A DNA stretch of 64,000 nucleotides from Ceratobasidium sp. AG-K (GCA_037039685.1 JAWNGF010000011.1:1488001-1552000); one strand, 5' to 3'. Counted from the stretch's first letter, positions 47,487 through 58,543 are shown. Made by a program: numbers and translations. Notes: generated from the sequence alone by a model not told the origin.

Positions 47487-48371
47487 GTTATACATGACGA
47501 GCGTACTTGTCTGGGAATTAACATAAGCGGTCAGCCAACGTACTACTTTCTGTCTTTAAATACTTTGTATGTCCAACTACCCCCATCCGACCTACCATGG
47601 CTGCTATGGGTCTAATCAGGAACAACGTCTCAAGTACACGCTGAGCCGGACTTGTATGGTACTACCTAGGGATTACTAGTGAGCGGGCATGAAATGAATT
47701 ATGAAGACGAGTGCACTGCTGTAATGCAAGCTGTGTAGTGGCGTCAGTCGGGCGATTACATTTTGTCAAAGGTTGACGTAAGATCGGTACACGGTGCTTA
47801 CGTCACAGGCAAATTCTGTCCACGTTCTGAGATTATTTCTGCAGGGATTTTTAAACTTGGCTGTTATGAAGTGCTGTAGTCGTGATTCTGCCTGTCCTCA
47901 ATTTCAAATGCTCAAGGGCAGAATCACGTGCGGTTAGATATGGAAGGCTTGGTCTCCAGGTAACGAACTAATCAAACTATTCCCCTTTACATCACACCTC
48001 TCTGTGAATCCAAGCTTCTCGCCAAACCAGCGCTGCACTATCCCATGGAAATTGCAAGTGGACATGCTTCATGTCATTCGCAAGGCATGCCACTGTGTCA
48101 AAGCAGAAGTATCACAATTAGGCCGCGATTAATCGCCCATTATCACTCAACCGGCCTCTCGGCCTACGGAAAATCACATTTCTGCCAAAGGACACAAGTC
48201 AGAGGGTTCGTGGATTGCTTCATGCACGACTGTTTTCCGGATGGGTGCACGTGATCGCTGACCCACATTGAGGCAGACCTGCGGGTGAGCGCATGCGGGC
48301 GCTTGTTTCATTGCCACACCTTGCCCTTGCCAACCCGAGTGGAACCTCTGAGAACACGAAAAGTGGTCAAC
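47487..48371. other. Intergenic between BTB copies 1 and 2
   Basis: Contains a near repeat (47818-47870) of 45331-45383, and a GTTTCATTGCCAC-type block just before copy 2 that also precedes copy 1. So the two genes were duplicated together with their promoters. Confidence 0.6.
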
Positions 48372-49889
48372 ATGAATTTAGGAGGCCGTTCAAATGGCGA
48401 TCGACGCGGGTTTGCTTCTAATAGCGATACCGAGGTGAATGGCGTGCGTGAGCGAGATCCGGTATATTACTATCCGGATGGTAGTGCCGTATTTATAGTT
48501 GATGGTGTGCTTTTCAAGGTATCGTTATTACTAATTTGCGCGCCGACTCTATGGGTTAACGTCATTGACCAAGCTTCAAGCTACTTTGATCATGCCGCTT
48601 GATTCGATCTCGTATCCGGCGGGGGATAGCAGTCAGCGCTACCCAATAGGGGTCGAGAATTTTGCAGAGAGACTCAATAGCTCCAGCGATACGAATCCCA
48701 TTGAAATACCCAACATTACTGCGAATCAATTTCGTAACTACCTTTTTGCGCTGCTTGGCCGGTCAGTACTATTGTTTCCTTAGGTGCGAAGTCGCCGCTA
48801 ATATGCGGCATGCTTGGCTTTAGCCCCTCTGACCCAAATTATTGGGCACTTTTTGTAGATGCAAAAGCAAAAGAGAAACACAATCGGGACCTTCTAATAC
48901 GTTATCTCGATATTGCTTCTCTTTCTCGCCAGTTTGGAATGTCCGAACTCGAAGAGTGGGCCGCCTCACAGCTCGAGCTCGTTCTCGGGTCCGCGTATAA
49001 CCTCGCTGGAGAGTTCTGGGATAGATACACCATACTGCGACTCAACTTCTATGCTCGTTCTTCTGGAAGCCGCAATCTCGTCTCGTGGACCACAGAATTT
49101 ATCCAATACTTTATCAGCATTTCAGTAGCACCCGAAATCTGGAGTCCTAAAGAAGAGCATATTGCTGCAAACCTCGATACATGCGTGCAGCTATACAAGG
49201 AACCTAATCTGGCCGACGACGATCCAGCTTTGTTTGGCTGCGTGTTTGCCTCCATCCTGTCTCTTGGTCACCGTTCCGTGGTCTGGAATTCATATCTTAA
49301 TCGCAGAGATAGAGCAGTATTATATGCTGCTCAGGTTCGGCTGATATCTCTCTCCGACGAATTCGAGAATGTGAACTGGCTGCAGTCTCAATTACCTCCG
49401 CTGGTTGCGAGAGAACTTTGCCTTTCATGCTTATCGGAACTCGAGAACGCGTGGCAGGATAACCTCGTAGAGCACGGAAGCTTGAATTCCTCTGTCCCCT
49501 TGCAGGATGTTACTGTACTCGCCCAAATGCCGCAGCATCGGCGGCAGTTTCTTTCTCAATGGGCAGCGAACATTGCTCGCCTTCGACATCAAGGGGTCAA
49601 CCGTGACAAAGCTCAGCATGGCAGACACAGCAGCGACTCGATTGTTTCTGTTCCCAAAATATTTAAAGCACGCATGTCCCCTCCACAAGCGGATACAAAT
49701 TCCCCAAATATGACTATGCACAAACCAAAATGCACAGCACTGCTTTGGCTATTGGACCACCTGGATTATCATATTCAGTTGGCATACCAGGACCTTGCAG
49801 GACGGTACAAACAATTCGCTTCGTAAGCGAGCTTAACTTTTGGTCTCTTGGCGGAGGTCGCTAATACTTTCTGCCGCAGAGAATCTTAA
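48372..49889 (+). CDS. BTB/POZ-domain protein (copy 2)
   Basis: Four exons (48372-48518, 48574-48761, 48824-49822, 49880-49889) give 447 residues. Closest to copy 1: shared ERDPVYYYPDGSAVFIVDGVLFK, RYPIGVENFAERLNSSSDTNPI, ANQFRNYLFALLGR, then RYLDIASLSRQFGMSELEEWAASQLELVL, LNTC-like LDTCVQLYKEPNL and ALFGCVFASILSLGHRSVVW. A 60-residue basic linker before the last helix (DYHIQLAYQDLAGRYKQFAS) is poorly conserved with copy 1. The last exon (10 nt) codes SES-stop. All phases close and there is no lesion, so the gene looks functional. Confidence 0.87.
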
Positions 49890-50782
49890 AACGCTCTTGA
49901 CGGCCACAACCTAACGTTTGGGTATCTGCTCTGTTAAGTAATTGGTCTGACGTTTTGTACTCAAGGTCTGGGAAGTTGGCATCGTTCGTGTAAATGCGAC
50001 TAGCCACGAATGCAATTCAAAGTGAGTGCGGAAAGATGTAATGTGCCTATGTCATCATGCTATGTTTCAAGTCTCAAATGTTTTGTTCAGAATTCATAAC
50101 GTTAACTCAGTATTGATGGAAATTTATTGTGTACGCGCATATTGGAGACTACACGATACATGTAGCCGTTTATCGAACTGTATTCATGATTACATTGTTT
50201 CACTGATTGATTTGTATGTATCTCCCCTTTGTAAACTACAATAGTAATGTAGGTAGGTGTCAATAGCGGCGTCCTGTTCAACAATGTATTATTGTGCGTG
50301 TAGGGTGAGAGGCAGAATGATCCCAGGTGGGAGCTGGGGACGAATGACTGAGTCTATGGCACATCAGTGGGAAGAGCGGTATATGGTGTAATAAACGATA
50401 TCGAGTGGCGGAGAGCTACTGGGGGCTAGGCAGTGGGGCTCCTCAAGAGGGCCAGCCGCATCACAAGTGTCATTTTCAAAATACGCTTGAGGGCTGAGTC
50501 CACGCGACGCTCGTTTTTGTTTTTGTTTTTGTTTTTGACTACGTCTTTAGCGAGCTACATGAACACGAGGTCAAACCGCTCTGAGTCAACGAAGACCCAA
50601 CGATCGGAAGAGAAAGTAAGAAAGGCACGTGACGCATATGAAATGGTGGATTCATGAAGGACTTGGAGTTGCGTCGACACCAGACCGCCCGGCCACCACG
50701 CGAGCTCATGCCACACCCTGCACCCACAATTCTGACTGACTGCCATCTCTCTTGAATAATCAAAGTCGCTCACATTGAAAAT
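49890..50782. other. Intergenic between BTB copies 2 and 3
   Basis: Contains a (GTTTTT)4 tract at 50513-50537. No gene recognised. Confidence 0.6.
50513..50537. repeat. (GTTTTT)n hexanucleotide microsatellite
   Basis: Four perfect GTTTTT units in the promoter region of BTB copy 3. Confidence 0.9.
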
Positions 50783-52131
50783 ATGTCAAATTCAGAAGAC
50801 TTCAATAATAAACTTCCTCCATCCTCGCCTACCGGGAACAAGTGTGCTCGACACCATAAATATTATTACGAGGATGGAAGCACCGTGTTTCAAGCTGGAA
50901 CGTACCTTTTCAAGGTGCATAACTCGCCAGGATATTTTTGGGCCGCGAATTCTCATCTTGAGCGTGCAGTTTCAGGCGTCCTTGCTTAAAGCCGATCCAG
51001 GCGTGAAAGGGTACAAATTCGAAGCCATTATGAAGCAGAGGCTTGAAAGTTTTCTGGAATCCAATGACGACCCAGGGTCAAGCGATTCAAACCCCATTGT
51101 CCTTCCTGTGCCTGCTGATCGTTTTGTCGATTTTCTTTTGGCCGTACTCGGGGGGTTAGTTGTGTGTCCCTTGGCGAGCTTCATAGACCAGCTATTTACG
51201 CCTTTTCCTACAGAGTCGGAATACCTATAGCGACGGGTGTTCTGACAGTTACCTTGCAACCAAAATCGCATACACCTGAATTTTTAGTTTTCAACTTAGC
51301 CACTGGCCTTGTGGCATCATACTTCGGAATGAAAACTCTCGAGTCTTGGGCTTGGGAGCAAGTTCGAGTTATTCTTGAATTGGCAGAGTCGATCGCAGCC
51401 GGAGGGTGGACCCACGAGCTTCTTGAAGACCTAGCTGGGTATCTCAAGACAAACGAAATACCGGAGTTCCAACATGAACTTCTGGGAATGATGCAGCTCG
51501 TTTTATCCCGCGCGTCGCTCGGAGTCTTGGATCTTCCGGTAGAGTACCGTGCCGCGAACCTTTTGTTTTGTGTAGGGTTATACAACGATCAAACCCTGGT
51601 GACTGCTAATCCAGCTCTCTTCGGCTTTGCTTTTATAGCCATTCTATCGCTGGGCCATCGCTCCCCTTTTTGGACTGAGCACTTATCCCGAGACAACCGC
51701 ATGACATTGTACGCAGCGTATGCTGACCTAACAAGACTTGCCGGTCATGATGAACTTTGTGTCAAATGGCTCACGGAGAAGATCGGAGTTAGGAGTGTGT
51801 GTTCGGCGACTCGCTGTTCCCAGGCATTCGACAGGATTTGGAGTAAAACCTTTGCCCAGTGCAAGCGTTTAGACTCGGTTATTCCTTTAGAAGATATCAC
51901 TCAAATCCTAACACTACCCACACATCGATTTGCGTTTGCCAAGGAATCCTCAAGTTGGACATGTCAGCGGAGATGTGCTCAAAGCTCGCTGGAGAAGGTT
52001 GATACTGCTATGCGTGAGACATTTAGCGGATTTACTAAGAAACACGAGCAATGGGCGAGGTATTTCCTCTTTCAGTTGATAAATGTTTCTGTGCTTATTT
52101 CGTGACGGATCGATCCCGCAGGGATGCATAA
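50783..52131 (+). CDS. BTB/POZ-domain protein (copy 3)
   Basis: Four exons (50783-50914, 50970-51154, 51214-52059, 52122-52131) give 390 residues. It founds a second subtype with copies 4 and 5: N-terminus MSNSED, YYYEDGSTVFQAGTYLFK, ASLLKADPGVKGYKFEAIM, then VASYFGMKTLESWAWEQVRVILELAES, NPALFGFAFIAILSLGHRSPFW, LDSVIPLEDITQIL and HRFAFAKESSSWTC. Its last two thirds contain conserved cysteines (CSATRCSQ, CQRRCAQ) absent from copies 1 and 2. The segment after intron 2 (GIPIATGVLTVTLQPKS) differs from the SNLQRFL/DPAIASFL type of its siblings and looks diverged. The 10-nt last exon codes RDA-stop, the same tripeptide as in minus-strand copy M. Confidence 0.86.
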
Positions 52132-52415
52132 CCCACAAGCCACGGCCGCCATCAGAGCCTTTTATATCAGAGCAACTTACCATGTATCAAGCCTACTCAT
52201 TGAATCCCAATGTTGAAGCGTTTTGCACTAAATTGAATTACAGTTCAAAAGCATACATCATACTATCCAAACTTGCTTTGTTGAGAACAATCATTGTCTC
52301 GGTTCAATATTGTTAGCCGTTCGTATGACCTTCTCAACGTTGCTTATGCTTTCAGTAGTTTTGCGTGCCCTGTAACATTTTTAGCATAATCTGGAGCGCT
52401 CGAAATATGATACTA

Positions 52416-53526
52416 TCACCCACATGCGATGTGCTCGGACACGAATGATGAGATCTGGACCGATGCACCACATGAATTTTTCGCCACAGCAGGTAGTGAT
52501 AAACTTACAAAGTAGTACGAGTGATCGTACCCATCTCGCTCGCGAACACTGACCGCGTCATCTCCGAACCCCCGGCATTCTTAGCGGCTCCAACAAATGT
52601 CTCTGGTAGGAGCTGTTTCTGCTTGTAGAAGTTATCGGCGGTACCCTATAGCGCATACATGTCAGCGAGAGAAGAAATGTAAGCACTTGGACATACATAG
52701 TCGGCGAGAATGTGCACGTCTTTTCCCTTTGCTTTGGTGATCAGCTCGGTAGCGTCGTGTGCTTTGCCCTCATCCAGAGCTCCCTATTCACGTGTTCGCT
52801 CCGTCAGTAAGATAATTAAATTAAAGCAGAAACAAGACCCACCTTCAGATATCCTTTGAATGCCTTGTCGCCCCACGGGCAGTTCACAGGATTCAGGATC
52901 GGCGCAAATGCACTCGCACCCTTGTACTTGACGCCTTCCCCGGTACCCAGTACGCCCTTCAGGTAGAGTGTCACAGCGCCATGCCCGCCCATCGAGTGTC
53001 CGATCACGCTCTGGTTGTCAAGATCGAGCACACCTCCGACCTTGTCATTTGCCTTGAGGACCTGCTGTAGCTCGACAGTGATGAGTCGCTCCATGTTATA
53101 GTGCTTCGACCACTCGGGCGCGGACGCATTGAGGTAGAAGCCTGCGCCTGTTCCAAAGTCCCAGTCGTCATCTTCGGTCGGGATCTTGGCACCGCGGGGA
53201 GAGGTGTCGGGGAAGAGAAGTGCGAGGGAGTCCTGCGAGGCGGGAAGGAGAAGACCCGCTTTCCAGGGTGCGGTGTCCTCGTTGCAAGTCAGTCCGGCTA
53301 GGTAAGTGACGACAGGAACCTGATTGTACGGACTTGGTTAGCAGACTGTTCACGGGGCTGAAGATGGACAAGCGCAACATACCTTGGACGTAGGGCTAGC
53401 ACCCTCGGGAACAAACAGGTTGAACTGGGTCTCCAGTCCTCCGAGTGCTTCGGAGACAAACTTGTACTTGGTGATAAACCCGCCAAACGCTTTGTTCTGT
53501 GCGAGTTGTTCGAGTTTCGCGACCAT
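52416..53526 (-). CDS. S-formylglutathione hydrolase, one apparent frame break
   Basis: Five exons (53383-53526, 52843-53319, 52697-52783, 52509-52645, 52416-52454), about 294 residues. It hydrolyses S-formylglutathione to formate and glutathione, the last step of glutathione-dependent formaldehyde detoxification in the cytosol. Motifs: YLAGLTCNEDT, SPRGAKIP, DDDWDFGTGAGFY, the nucleophile elbow GHSMGGHGA (serine near residue 157), NPVNCPWGDKAF, ILADYGTADNFY and the histidine segment GYDHSYYF. Exon 4 is 137 nt, one base short: the reading shifts at a run of five C (52569-52573; five G on the coding strand), and a sixth would restore frame into the conserved GYDHSYYF. Given the conservation on both sides, an assembly error is more likely than a pseudogene. 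Confidence 0.93.
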
Positions 53527-53852
53527 AGTGTGGGATTATCTACAGGATGAAAGGCAAACACAGTAGGTGCAGTGGTCGATACGAGTGGATCTGATTATCA
53601 TTGGCGTAGGAAGAAATGTGCTTATAGGCATCGGTTGGTGGAGGCGGGTGATCTGATTCCGTTCGTTCGTCGATGATTTGACGTCAATACTTGACTTCAC
53701 GTGACTACTTACGCGATTGGGGGCTCAAGCGCGACACTCGCCACGCCAAGTTGCACCAAATCACTCCGAGATATCTTGCACTTTATTTCGCTCTAACTGC
53801 TATATTGTTCAATCGATAGCTATCTTGACTTCTACATAGCATTATCTACCTT
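53527..53852. promoter_or_regulatory. Shared divergent promoter, hydrolase and BTB copy 4
   Basis: The 326 bp between the two start codons. About 53530-53700 matches 55945-56105 block by block (for example GTGGTCGAT, GATTATCATT, GCTTATA, GATTCCGTT), so the promoter was duplicated with its genes. Confidence 0.65.
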
Positions 53853-55214
53853 ATGTCGAACTCGGAAAAGTCAAGCGACAATAAACCTCCTCGACCACCT
53901 TCACCACTCCAGGACGAGGACAAATGCACTCGACCCCCGACTACTATTACAAGGACGGCAGCACAGTATTCCGAGCTGGCGTGCACTTCTTCAAGGTATG
54001 CAACTTGCCAAAGATACGAGACTTGTTGCGATTTTGTTGCACGAACATTTCCAGGCGTCCCTACTTAAAGCAGATCCGGGCGTTGAGGGCTACAAGTTTG
54101 AGGAAATTATGAAACGCATACTTGAGGGCCCTGATGAGTCCAACAGCGAACCAAGTTCGAGCGATCTCAACCCTATCATCCTTCCTGTGAGTTCCGGGCG
54201 CTTTGAAACGTTTGTTTTCGCCGTATTCGGAAGGTTGGTTGTGTACCTTGTTTATTTTCCTTAAGAAACTGCTCATATACGTTTCGTAGCACAGGGTTAG
54301 CGATCCTGCGATCGCGAGTTTTCTCGCGGCCCCTGACGGACTAGCGCTTGAAGAACCCACATGCCTGGTCTACTATCTGGATATTGGTGTTATGGCATCA
54401 TATTTTGGTATGAAAGCCCTCGAGTCCGGGGCACAATCAAAAATCCAACTCATTCTTGAATCAGGAGAGTTGCTTGCATCTCAAGAGTGGCCCGACCGTT
54501 ATTTGAAGCGTCTATCCGCCTATCTACAAACAACCGACCTACCCGAGCAGCAGCACGAGATTCTTGGATTTATACAACTCGTTTTCTCCCTCGCATCTCC
54601 TGCTCTCCCAGACCCCTTGAATGATGATCCTACCACGAGGATCCTGACTTGTGCTGAGCTATACCACACTGAAAACCTTGCAACTTCAAACCCCACACTG
54701 TTTGGCTTTGGCTTCGTGATTATCTTATCATTGGGCCGTCACTCTTCTGTCTGGACCGAAAATTCAACCCGTGACGAACGAGTGGTTTTGTACGCAGCTA
54801 GCCTTGACCTTACTAAACTTTCCAGTCATGCTGATCTTCCACTCGAGTGGATAAACAAGTCAACACAAGTTATGGATTTGTGCTCAACTACCGGTACTTG
54901 TCTTCAATACTGCAATAATATTTTGAACAATACATTCGCGCAATGCAAGTGCTTAGACTCCATTGTCCCGTTGGAAGATATCAAGCAAATCCTATCACTA
55001 CCGAAACACCGATTTGCATTTGCCAAAGGATGCTCAAAATGGGTTTGTTAGTCGGAATGTGCTCAAAAGTCGTTGGATAAGATTGACGCAGCCCTAAGTG
55101 AAACATTTTGTGGGGTTTCCAAGAAGCACAAGGATCTGACTAGGCAAGTTGTACCTTGCCCGCTAATCCTTTTGTGCTTATTCCAGCTCGGGTCATGTCT
55201 GTAGAAATATATAA
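53853..55214 (+). pseudogene. BTB/POZ-domain protein (copy 4), two lesions
   Basis: Exons correspond one to one with copy 5: 53853-53995 (143 nt, expected 144), 54055-54233 (179, same as copy 5), 54295-55143, and a 10-nt exon 55205-55214 coding RNI-stop. Lesion 1: frame shifts within a five-C run (53935-53939) just before YYYKDGSTVFRAG. Lesion 2: TAG at 55049-55051 where copy 3 has CAG (WTC-Q in copy 3, WVC-stop here), a C-to-T change; the frame stays open afterwards (SECAQKSLDKIDAALSETFCG). The last intron starts with GCAAGT, a GC donor. The rest is well preserved (MASYFGMKALESG, LFGFGFVIILSLGRHS). Without lesion 1 it would give a protein ending 32 codons before the usual C-terminus. Confidence 0.8.
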
Positions 55215-55814
55215 CCCCATGAACCACGTCTAATTCGCTTGCTTGAACCGAATCTCAGCTAGCTCTGGTTGTTTAGTAAAAAGGTGTTTTCATTATCGGA
55301 CCAGAATCTCGTCAGAATTTGGTGCTCGCGAAGATGCGTATTTTGGTTCTAGCTGTTCTGAAATTACGCACGTGCCGGCTACCGATATGCGAGTTGCGCA
55401 TACAAGACCACATGGAAGCCTTATAGCATTGACGAATATCTAAGTTATTCCCGTGGTCATTGAATAAAGCTTCAAACCCGGTTTCGTATATCCCACGCAC
55501 TTGGCCCTCCACTCCACATCATCCCATCCAAAGCATTGTAATTGTGAGGAACTGCCCGGCCGTACACAGCATCTGGGTTAGTGCATTGCAGGGGGTGTAC
55601 ACAATTGATAGTCTTGCTACTTTTAGTTAAATCCCTGCGTTAGCTGAGACTCTGATCCTTACTAATGTATTAATATATGCATCAGGATCGATAAAATTAA
55701 CCTGCACTGGAATCTGCATTTCCTATGGTTGGCGTGCTATTGGGCCTACCCCCCCATCTCCAGCACTTCCAGTTCAAGCCCAGAGGGTCTGTGAGAGCCG
55801 TAGCGTAAGTTTAA
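55215..55814. other. Intergenic, 3' flank of BTB copy 4
   Basis: No gene recognised. Ends where the fragment of hydrolase begins. Confidence 0.55.
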
Positions 55815-55943
55815 GATCTTGGCCTTTTCAGAGAGGTTGAGCTGCATCTCCAGCCTTCCGAGCGCCTTGGACACGAGCTTGCGCTGGGCGATTCAACCGT
55901 CAAATGCCTTGTTCTGCGCGAGCTGCTCGGGTTTTGCGATCAT
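55815..55943 (-). pseudogene. Fragment of S-formylglutathione hydrolase exon 1
   Basis: From ATG 55943 the minus strand reads MIAKPEQLAQNKAFDG then a TGA (55893-55895), and continues with a sequence matching KLVSKALGRLEMQLNL. This is the start of the hydrolase (MVAKLEQLAQNKAFGG ... LGGLETQFNL). Only exon 1 is present; homology stops near 55815. It faces BTB copy 5 exactly as the full gene faces copy 4. Confidence 0.85.
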
Positions 55944-56249
55944 TGTGTGAGATCAGCTACGAGATGAAAGGTGGGTAGGTAGTGTGGTCGATGTTTAGGT
56001 GGATCCGATTATCATTAGCAAAGGAGTAAGTGGGTGCTTATACTTATAGACATTGGTTGGTGAAGGCGGGGGTAGCTGATTCCGTTTGTTTATGTGTGAT
56101 CTGATGCCAACTGATTGGTTCAAGGGCTCACGTGCTCGATGTGGCAATTGGAGGCCGGGAGATCGTCTGACTATCCACCTCCACTGCACCCGCACAGCGG
56201 CTGTTCTAACACTTTATATTGCCCTTTCAATCGGCACATAAATTTCACC
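55944..56249. promoter_or_regulatory. Duplicated divergent promoter before BTB copy 5
   Basis: Copy of the 53527-53852 promoter, now between a dead hydrolase fragment and a live BTB gene. Contains TCACGTG at about 56130. Confidence 0.6.
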
Positions 56250-57596
56250 ATGTCTCAGTCGGAGGATTCTGGTAATAATAAACTTTCCTCTCCAGATTTG
56301 CCTCCCCAACAAAATCGGCAGTATGTTCGAGCACAAGGGTACTACTATGAAGATGGGAGTGTGGTATTCTTAGCTGGTACAAAATTATTCAAGGTATGAT
56401 AGCGGACAAATAAGTTGTGAATTCGAGGCTAAGGATTTATATTCTACATGATTATGCAGCTCCCAGCGTCGTTGCTCAAAGCCGATCGGGGCGTTAGTGG
56501 CTACAGATTCGAGCATATTATGAATGGTGTGATTGGTGATCTTGCCACCAGCATGTCTAGGTCAAGCGATGCGAATCCTATTACCCTTCCTCTAGAAAGT
56601 AGTGCTTTCGAATTCTTTCTCCTGGCCGTGTTCGGTAGGTCAGTCATAACGCGCCGCGATTATCATCCGGTTCCTCATCTTCTGTAGGGTTGGAGACTCT
56701 AATCTTCAGCGCTTCCTTACACGTGCCGATGAACCGAGAAACCATAGTCCCAGCCTCCTTGTCAACTATGTAGCTGTGGGGGCGGTGGCCTCACATTTCG
56801 GGATGCGAAAACTCGAAAACTGGGCGCTTTTCCGGATTCGACTCGTGCTCGACTCTGTACGATTGCTTACGTCTCAGCTATGGCCTTCTGATATCTTTGA
56901 GCTATTTGCTAAGTTCGTTCAAAACGGCGATATGCCCGAGTGCCAGGATGAACTGCTAACCTTACTTCAACTTGTCCTATCTTACGCGGCAGCTGATTCC
57001 TCTCCTATTCTAGCGCCATCAAACCACCTTGCGTGCGCTGAGCTATACAAGAGCCGGGACCTGCCAACCGCTAATCCCGCCCTGTTTGGCTTTGTATTCT
57101 TGATTATTCTCTCATTGGGCCATCGCTCCGCCGTCTGGGCGGAAGAGTTGACCCGAAACGATCGCGCAATTCTATACGTGGCACATGCTGACTTAACCAG
57201 ACTTAATGACCACACCGACCTTAACATTGACTGGCTCGCTGACTCACAAAGAGTCAGGGAGATATGTTCAACTCCTAGATGCCTCCAAGAGTTTGATGTA
57301 ATTTGGGAAACCACTTTTGCTCGCTGCAAGCGCTTGGACTCTCCTACCGCTTTGGAGGACATTGGTCAAGCCATAACCCTGCCAAAACATCGATATGCGT
57401 TTGCCAAGGACTCCTCGAATTGGGATTGCGAGTCAGGATGTGCTCAAAAGTCGTTGGGAAACATTGATGCCGCTATGCGTGAGTTGTATTGTGGCTTTAC
57501 GAGAAAGTACCAGGTTTGGGCCAGGTTAACCTTTATTCTATTGGTTACTTTGTGTTATGCTGATCGTATTCCGGTCGATTCCACAGGGGTCTATAG
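56250..57596 (+). CDS. BTB/POZ-domain protein (copy 5)
   Basis: Four exons (56250-56393, 56460-56638, 56688-57524, 57587-57596) give 389 residues. Features: MSQSEDSGNNK start, GYYYEDGSVVFLAGTKLFK, LPASLLKADRGVSGYRFEHIM, SSAFEFFLLAVFGR, then VASHFGMRKLENWALFRIRLVLDSV, NPALFGFVFLIILSLGHRSAVW, LDSPTALEDIGQAITLPKHRYAFAKDSSNWDCESGCAQKSLG. No lesion was found; it is the intact sister of copy 4. The BTB core spans roughly residues 30-108 and is interrupted by an intron at the same point as in the other copies. The 10-nt last exon codes RGL-stop. It lies about 270 bp from the retrotransposon LTR. Confidence 0.87.
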
Positions 57597-57864
57597 TTTA
57601 GATATCGTGTTCCAGTTGCTTTCCCAGATTAATATTGAGCACTAGCTATCGCTATTTAGTAGGTCCATCCACCTTGTACATTTATGTTGCCCCGCAATCA
57701 ATCCCACCAGGAATTCCGGTATCCGTTACTTTATCACACAGTTTGACTTAGTCTGAAATCAGCACCTGAGCTTGTTTCCAAGCCATAGTATTACAGTCTG
57801 CTCATGGCGTAGAGATTCACGAGTTCCTAATACTACTGCAGCTTTATGGGGTACATTGGCAGTA
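57597..57864. other. Short spacer before the LTR
   Basis: 3' flank of BTB copy 5. The five bases before the LTR (CAGTA, 57860-57864) would be the target-site duplication to look for beyond the right edge. Confidence 0.5.
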
Positions 57865-58534
57865 TGTGATCAAAGCATGTAACGTTTGATCACGCCCGCG
57901 ATGCCGAGGTCGCACGATCGGGCGCAATGGTCAATCAGGAGACCGGTCTAGCCTCAAAGGCCCAGACCTTCCTCCGTACTGTACAATTGATCCAGTGCAC
58001 TCCAGAGGTCCTCAAAGACCTAGGACAGCCACTGATTATGACTCTCGGGAGCTCTCCGGTTTAGTCAGAGAAAGGCTGCTGTCGTAAGCTTCTTCTTGGT
58101 GGCTGTAAGGCAAGCCGCAATGGGGAGTGGACGGCACTAAGACCTAAGTGACCTCTTGAACCGCAACACACTTAAGTGTCTGTAGGCTCTTGAGGGTAGG
58201 GGTGGTTCTAAGTGTCACTCAAAGGGGATGTTTTGACGAGACAAAACAAGCTGGGGTTACCAGGCTTGTTGGTCCTCTATATATAATCAAGAAGTGGCCG
58301 AGTCATACAAGGCGCAGCCACATGAGTCATACAGTCTACCAGTCAGGAATGTCCATGTGAGTCATGCTGTATGAACAGACATGACTTGTACAAAGCACAG
58401 CCGCGTTACACAATGTAACAGAATAACCACAAGAAGGTGGCAACGCGGCGAATGGAGACGAGAACCTAACGTAAATAAGGAGACAGGAGGGCGAGACAAC
58501 GGGCGAGTCCGATGGAGTGAGCTAGCTCACAACA
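57865..58534 (-). mobile_element. 3' long terminal repeat of a Ty3/gypsy element
   Basis: About 670 bp. On the minus strand it begins TGTTGTGAGC directly after a polypurine tract (AAGGGGGAGTAA) and ends TGATCACA, giving TG...CA ends with a short inverted match (TGTTGTGA/TGTGATCA). A TATATATA box lies at 58276-58284. The far end holds a hairpin GTGATCAAA...TTTGATCAC (57866-57893). The other LTR is outside the window, so boundaries are inferred from the ends only. Confidence 0.7.
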
Positions 58535-58543
58535 TTACTCCCC

